From NCBI GenBank assembly GCA_964385645.1, contig CAYLPT010000195.1:1-10433 (forward strand): 10,433 bases of DNA. Direction: 5' to 3'. A program made the translations under genes and the position numbers. The first letter of the stretch is position 1, and every line of letters begins with the position of its first letter. Positions 6,064 through 10,433 of this stretch are shown here, piece after piece. The notes beneath the pieces are model-generated. The model was not told the origin of the DNA, did not search any database, and was given only the letters and a program-made list of their open reading frames with translations. Origin of the DNA: CAYLPT01 sp964385645. Its GTDB lineage: Bacteria; Armatimonadota; Hebobacteria; Hebobacterales; Hebobacteraceae.

Positions 6064-7710
6064 ATGTTCGGCTACAGAGCTCGCTCACTCTTCACGGGCC
6101 TGGTGGCGGCGAGCGTCCTCGTGGGCCTCACCGCCTCGCCCGGCCTCGCCGCACGCGCCCAGTCTCGCTTCGCCCGCGAGAGCCCCTTCGCGCGGGAGCG
6201 GGCGGAGCCGGCCGCGCCCGCCGAGACCCCTGCCCCGGCCGAGCGGCCCCAGCTTCGCGTCGAGCGCCCCGAGGTCCGCGCCCTGCCGGCTGTCGTGCCG
6301 CAGGGGCGCCTCGAGCGCCCTGCCCCTGCCGAAAGGGGCCCTGCCTGGAGCCTGCCTCAGAGAGGAACGCCCGTCAGCGAGCGACCAGACACGCCGGCCT
6401 ATCGGCCTCCCTTCGCTCCTGCCGAGAGAGGCTGGGAGCGCCGGCCGGCCGACCGACCGGGCGCCTACGAGCTCTACCGCCCGCCGCAGCGGCCCGAGCC
6501 GGCCGAGCGCGGCGCGCCTAGCTGGCCCGTCGAGCCCCGGGTCCGCACGGCCCCTGAACCGTCTCTCCGACAGGATCCGCCCCGCGCCCTCGCCGGCCGG
6601 CCCGTGAGCCCCGCCGAGCCCGCCCAAGACCGCTCCCGCACCTGGGAGCGCGACCGCCTGCGGGCTGGCGAGCGCGAGCGCGAGCAGCTCCGGCCTCCCG
6701 CCGCGCCGCCGGCCGACGGCCGCCGCATCGAGGTCCCCAGGGCCAACTTCCGCGGGCCCAGCGCCGACCAGCAGATCACCGCCATCCCGCGCATCGAGCG
6801 GGAGCGCACCCCCAACCAGCTCCGGGAGCTGGTGCGCGAGCGCAACCTCGAGCGCAGCCGTTTCATCGAGCGGGAGCGGCCCGACAGGGATGTGGTCGGC
6901 AATCCCATCCCCAGCGGCGCCGCCTTCCTGGTGCGCGACAACATCAGCCGCATCAGCGTCAGCTACACCCGCGTCCGCGCCCAGTTCGGCGCCCCCTCCT
7001 ACCACTACGCCTTCATCCCCCGCAGCCGGGCCGCCTACTGGGCCGGCTACTGGGACGGCTACACCGACGGCTACTGGGCCGCCCAGCACTACGCCCGGCG
7101 GCCCATGGTCGCCCTCACCTTCTACTACGGCTTCTACTACAGCGACCCGTACTGGTTCGGCTTCTGGTACCCCGGCTACTACCCCGCCATCTACCACTAC
7201 TGGGGCTGGATGCCGCCCTGGATCTACCCCGCCCGGGTCTACTACGCCCCGGTCGCCTACGTCTACGTGCCCGTCACCCCCTACCGCTACTACGCTGGCC
7301 AGAGCGTGGATGAGGTCGGCGCCCGCCGCGCCATAGAGGACATCCGCCGCTCGTGGTTCAATGCCGAGGTCGAGCCCCTCGCTCGCCACCTCACCGACCG
7401 GCTGGATATTCGGGTGTACTTCGACGGCGAGTACACCTACACGACCTCGACCGAGGACTACTACGCCATGACGGTGGACGCCATGGCGACCACCCACACC
7501 GTCGCCATGGACTTCGACCAGCCCATCTGGCTGTCCAGCCACGAGTTCTTCGTCACGGGGCGCCACGTCTTCTACGACCCCGACGGCGAGCGCCAGAGCG
7601 TCTACGTCTCCTACCGGCTGCGGCGCCTCAGCGGCGAGTGGTATATCGTCGCCGTCGGCAGCTCCCTCGAGCCCATCCGACACCGCTACCGCGACTTCCG
7701 CTATACCTGA
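6064..7710 (+). CDS. Exported protein of unknown function: Pro/Arg/Glu repeats, Tyr/Trp-rich segment, NTF2-like C-terminus
   Basis: I do not recognise a named family for the whole 548-residue protein. ATG at 6064 is chosen because AAGGGAGG lies 8 bases upstream and a signal peptide begins there (residues 1-32, likely cleavage ARA/QS); a GTG at 5971 in the same frame adds only 31 unrelated residues. Residues 33-300 are low-complexity, rich in Pro, Arg, Glu and Ala, with PAER recurring at 58, 88, 119 and 146. Residues 313-410 hold 25 Tyr and 8 Trp (GYWDGYTDGYW, FYYGFYY, WFGFWYPGYY). Residues about 415-545 form an alpha+beta domain with an amphipathic first helix (RRAIEDIRRSWF) and strands ending in SGEWYIVAVGSS, resembling NTF2-like/SnoaL-like domains; this assignment is by eye. 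It is probably envelope-associated or secreted. It has its own promoter candidate and is followed by the hairpin at 7742-7769. Confidence 0.8.
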   Translation: MFGYRARSLFTGLVAASVLVGLTASPGLAARAQSRFARESPFARERAEPAAPAETPAPAERPQLRVERPEVRALPAVVPQGRLERPAPAERGPAWSLPQRGTPVSERPDTPAYRPPFAPAERGWERRPADRPGAYELYRPPQRPEPAERGAPSWPVEPRVRTAPEPSLRQDPPRALAGRPVSPAEPAQDRSRTWERDRLRAGEREREQLRPPAAPPADGRRIEVPRANFRGPSADQQITAIPRIERERTPNQLRELVRERNLERSRFIERERPDRDVVGNPIPSGAAFLVRDNISRISVSYTRVRAQFGAPSYHYAFIPRSRAAYWAGYWDGYTDGYWAAQHYARRPMVALTFYYGFYYSDPYWFGFWYPGYYPAIYHYWGWMPPWIYPARVYYAPVAYVYVPVTPYRYYAGQSVDEVGARRAIEDIRRSWFNAEVEPLARHLTDRLDIRVYFDGEYTYTTSTEDYYAMTVDAMATTHTVAMDFDQPIWLSSHEFFVTGRHVFYDPDGERQSVYVSYRLRRLSGEWYIVAVGSSLEPIRHRYRDFRYT

Positions 7711-7741
7711 GCCTGAACCAGCCGCAGAGCTGTAAGGCGAA

Positions 7742-7769
7742 CGGGGCCGGCCCTGAGGGGCCGGCCCCG
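7742..7769. terminator. 12-bp hairpin, shared terminator of convergent genes
   Basis: CGGGGCCGGCCC (7742-7753) and GGGCCGGCCCCG (7758-7769) pair perfectly around TGAG. It lies 31 bases after the stop of the plus-strand Tyr-rich protein and 25 bases after the stop of the minus-strand nitroreductase, so it can act in both directions. CCCTTGCTTGC follows on the plus strand; there is no clear U-tract either way. Confidence 0.75.
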
Positions 7770-7794
7770 CCCTTGCTTGCACTCCGCCGCGTAC

Positions 7795-8313
7795 CTACCC
7801 CGCCAGCTTGTTCCCGTAGCGATCCCGCGACGCGAACTCCTCCAGCGGCTGGCGCGGCCGGGGCTCCGGCCGGTCGGCGGGCACCCCCAAAGGCGTCAGG
7901 GCCACCACCTCCATCTCCTCCGGCACCCCCAGCACCTCCTTCACCCGCGCTTGGTCGAAGGCCCCGATCCAACAGGTGCCATAGCCCAGCGCGGTCGCCG
8001 CCAGGATCATGTTCTGCATCGCGATCGCCACATCCACCGGGTACCACTTCTCGCTCGCCGTCGGCTTGCCCACCCCCGCGATGATCGCGCCCGCCTCCGC
8101 CATCCACATCTGCCCCGCGCACGCCTCCGCCACCCGCCTTCGCTGCTCCTCATCCAGCACCACCACGAAGTGCCACGGCTGCCGGTTCGCCGCCGACGGC
8201 GCCTGCCTACCCGCCTCCAGGATCGCCTCCAGGTCCCGCTCCCGCACCGGCATCGGCTGATACTTGCGCACGCTCCGCCGCTGCATGATCGCCGTCATCG
8301 TGTCCATCGCCAC
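7795..8313 (-). CDS. Nitroreductase family FMN-dependent oxidoreductase
   Basis: This 172-residue protein fits the short nitroreductase family, homodimeric cytoplasmic flavoproteins using NAD(P)H. Visible motifs: the FMN phosphate-binding RRSVRKYQ (12-19), APSAANRQPWHFVVV (38-52) with the conserved Asn and Gln-Pro-Trp, the aromatic-interface region MQNMILAATALGYGTCWIGAFD (99-120), and PLGVPAD (141-147) near the C-terminus. The physiological substrate is not predictable. GTG at 8313 is chosen because GGGGAGG (8326-8320) lies 6 bases upstream; the in-frame ATG at 8307 would have a 12-base spacing. It starts 29 bases after tsaC with no terminator between, so it is probably the last gene of the prfA-prmC-tsaC operon, ending at the 7742-7769 hairpin. 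Confidence 0.92.
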   Translation of the reverse strand: MAMDTMTAIMQRRSVRKYQPMPVRERDLEAILEAGRQAPSAANRQPWHFVVVLDEEQRRRVAEACAGQMWMAEAGAIIAGVGKPTASEKWYPVDVAIAMQNMILAATALGYGTCWIGAFDQARVKEVLGVPEEMEVVALTPLGVPADRPEPRPRQPLEEFASRDRYGNKLAG

Positions 8314-8342
8314 CGTTCGCCTCCCCTTTGCAGAATCGCTCG

Positions 8343-9002
8343 CTACTTCGCCCGCACCTCGCCCAGAACCTCCCGCAGCCGCCCCAGCCCGATCGCCCCC
8401 AGCCGCAGCACCCGCGGCGGCGACTCCGCGAAGCTCACCACCGTGGACTCTTCCCCCAGCGGCGTCCGACCCGCGTCCAGCACCAGCTCCACCAGCCCCT
8501 CCAGGTCCTCGCAGACCTCCGCCGCCGTCACCGGAGCGCGCCCGCCGCTCCGATTCGCGCTGGTGCTCGCCAGCGGACACCCCACCGCCTCCGACACCGC
8601 CCGCGGCACTAGATGAGCCGGCAGCCGCAGCCCCACCGTGTCTCCCCTGGCCCGCACCGTGGCCGTCGCCTCCCCCCGCTCCCTCACCACCACCGTCAGC
8701 GCCCCCGGCCAGAAGTGCTGCATCGCGCGGGCCGCCGCCTCAGGGAGGTGTGACACATAGTCGCTAACCTGCGAGGCGTCATGCAGCAGCAGCGCCAGCG
8801 GCATCTCCCGCCGCCTCTGCTTGACCCGGTAGATCCGCTCCACCGCCTCCCGCCGCCCCGGGTCACACACCAGCCCGTACACCGTGTCCGTAGGCACCAC
8901 CACCAGCCCCCCCTGCCGCAGCACCCCGGCGGTGCGCTCGACCACCTCCGGCTCCGGCTCCTGCGGGTTCACCTCCACCACCTGGGTCCTCACCCTTGCC
9001 AT
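8343..9002 (-). CDS. tsaC: L-threonylcarbamoyladenylate synthase (Sua5/YrdC/TsaC)
   Basis: The enzyme makes threonylcarbamoyl-AMP from threonine, bicarbonate and ATP, the first step of t6A modification at position 37 of ANN-decoding tRNAs. The 219 residues match the single-domain YrdC form, without the extra C-terminal Sua5 domain. Motifs: PTDTVYGLVCD (37-47), the basic KQRRREMPLALLL (61-73), HFWPGALTVVV (96-106), GLRLPAH (124-130), ASTSANRSGG (145-154) and EESTVVSF (184-191). The ATG at 9002 follows the prmC stop by 6 bases, and GGAG/GAGG sequences that overlap the end of prmC serve as ribosome binding site. This gene commonly follows prfA-prmC in bacteria, which supports the call. Confidence 0.95.
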   Translation of the reverse strand: MARVRTQVVEVNPQEPEPEVVERTAGVLRQGGLVVVPTDTVYGLVCDPGRREAVERIYRVKQRRREMPLALLLHDASQVSDYVSHLPEAAARAMQHFWPGALTVVVRERGEATATVRARGDTVGLRLPAHLVPRAVSEAVGCPLASTSANRSGGRAPVTAAEVCEDLEGLVELVLDAGRTPLGEESTVVSFAESPPRVLRLGAIGLGRLREVLGEVRAK

Positions 9003-9008
9003 GCCACC

Positions 9009-9850
9009 TCACTCCTCGCGCCAACCGATCACCACGCGGGCCACGCCTGCATAGTCCGGGATCGTCTCCACCCGGGCAAGCCCCGCACGAATCAGCGCGT
9101 TCGACACCTCCTCCCCCTGCCCTGCCCCCACCTCCAGGGCCGCGAACCCGCCCGAGGCCAAGTGGGCCGGGAGTTGCACCACCAGCCGTCGAATCACCTC
9201 CAGCCCGTCGCGCCCGCCGTCGAGCGCCGCCCGCGGCTCCCAGCAGCGCACCTCGGGATCCAGCCCCGCGAACTCCCCCGCGCGCACATACGGCAGGTTG
9301 GCCGCCACGCAGTCCACCGGCCGGCCTACCGGGTCCAGCAGGTCGCCGCACACCACATGCACGCGCTCGGTCACCCCAAGGCGCGCGGCGTTGCGCGCCG
9401 CCAACCTTGCCGCCTCCAACGAGACGTCCACCGCCACCACCCGCATCCCCGGGAGCTCCCGCGCCAGCGCCACCGCCACCACCCCGCAGCCCGTCCCCAC
9501 ATCCACCGCCAAGGACGCCCCGATCGCCCGCGCCCGCTCCGCCACCGCCTCCACCAGCACCTCGGTCTCCGGCCGAGGCACGATGGCGGCCGGGCCGACC
9601 GCGAAGTCCAGGGAGTAGAACTCGGCGCGGCCCAGCACATAGGCGAGGGGCTCCCGGGCCGCGCGGCGGGCGGCCAGCGCGAGGGCGCGGTCCCGCTCTG
9701 GCTGCGACAGGTGGGCCTCCGGGCACAGCAGCAGGTGCTCCCGCGGCCGGCCCGTCGCCGCGGCGACGATCAGCTCCGCCTCCGACCGCGCCCGCTCCAG
9801 CCCCGCCGCGGCCAGCCGCGCCGCCACCTCCGCGGCCGCCTGGGCAAGGG

Positions 9851-9854
<4 letters not shown>
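9009..9854 (-). CDS. prmC: Peptide chain release factor N5-glutamine methyltransferase PrmC
   Basis: PrmC methylates the glutamine of the GGQ motif in RF1 and RF2 using S-adenosylmethionine, which is needed for efficient termination. The 281 residues match the family length. The N-terminal helical domain (1-75) ends in REPLAYVLGRAEFYSLDF (67-84), followed by VPRPETEVLVE (92-102), the SAM-binding motif VDVGTGCGVVAVAL (117-130), the acidic AVDVS (141-145), the catalytic-site NLPY (186-189) and EPRAALDGGRDGL (206-218). Most relatives have NPPY; here Leu replaces the first Pro. The start GTG at 9854 overlaps the prfA stop as GTGA. No Shine-Dalgarno is visible upstream, so translation probably depends on ribosomes finishing prfA. 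Confidence 0.95.

Positions 9855-10433
<579 letters not shown>

Noticed and set aside
6085..7782. Long antisense open frame (565 codons) opposite the Tyr-rich protein
   Set aside because: Its product is Gly/Val/Ala-rich with no motif, and it is a by-product of high-GC codon use on the plus strand, where a good ribosome binding site, signal peptide and terminator mark the real gene.

Overview
This window is about 70% GC and reads as chromosomal DNA of a diderm bacterium from a poorly studied phylum. The best clue is a 703-residue protein with a signal peptide, one SLH domain, a collagen-like Gly-Pro-Pro tract, a coiled coil and a beta-barrel ending in Phe. This is the SLH-porin plan that ties an outer membrane to the cell wall in Deinococcus-Thermus, Negativicutes, Cyanobacteria and, as far as I recall, Armatimonadota. 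I favour Armatimonadota or a similar lineage, but the sequence alone cannot settle it. A 2-oxoacid:ferredoxin oxidoreductase subunit suggests ferredoxin-linked metabolism.

Layout from left to right. (1) 1-1981, minus strand: proB (glutamate 5-kinase, own sigma70-like promoter), then 9 bases later a vorB/korA-like oxidoreductase alpha subunit that runs off the left edge. (2) 2107-3119, minus: a lone alpha/beta-hydrolase (acyl esterase/dienelactone hydrolase type) followed by a perfect 13-bp hairpin. (3) 3120-3642: a 523-base divergent intergenic region with two plus-strand promoter candidates and a long leader rich in hairpins and repeats. (4) 3643-5754, plus: the SLH porin, then a 13-bp terminator-like hairpin. 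(5) 5755-6063: a spacer with a promoter candidate and a hairpin just before the ribosome binding site. (6) 6064-7710, plus: an exported protein of unknown function with a Pro/Arg/Glu repeat region, an extremely Tyr/Trp-rich segment and an NTF2-like C-terminal domain. (7) 7742-7769: a 12-bp hairpin between convergent genes. (8) 7795-10433, minus: a compact translation-quality operon, transcribed prfA (partial, RF1) > prmC (RF1 glutamine methyltransferase) > tsaC/sua5 (t6A synthesis) > nitroreductase.

How the genes fit together: prfA and prmC are enzyme and substrate, joined by a 4-base GTGA overlap. tsaC adds tRNA modification and follows after 6 bases. The two plus-strand genes are both exported cell-envelope proteins with separate promoters and terminators. 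The most unusual content is in those two proteins and the porin leader. No mobile element, CRISPR array, tRNA or rRNA was seen.
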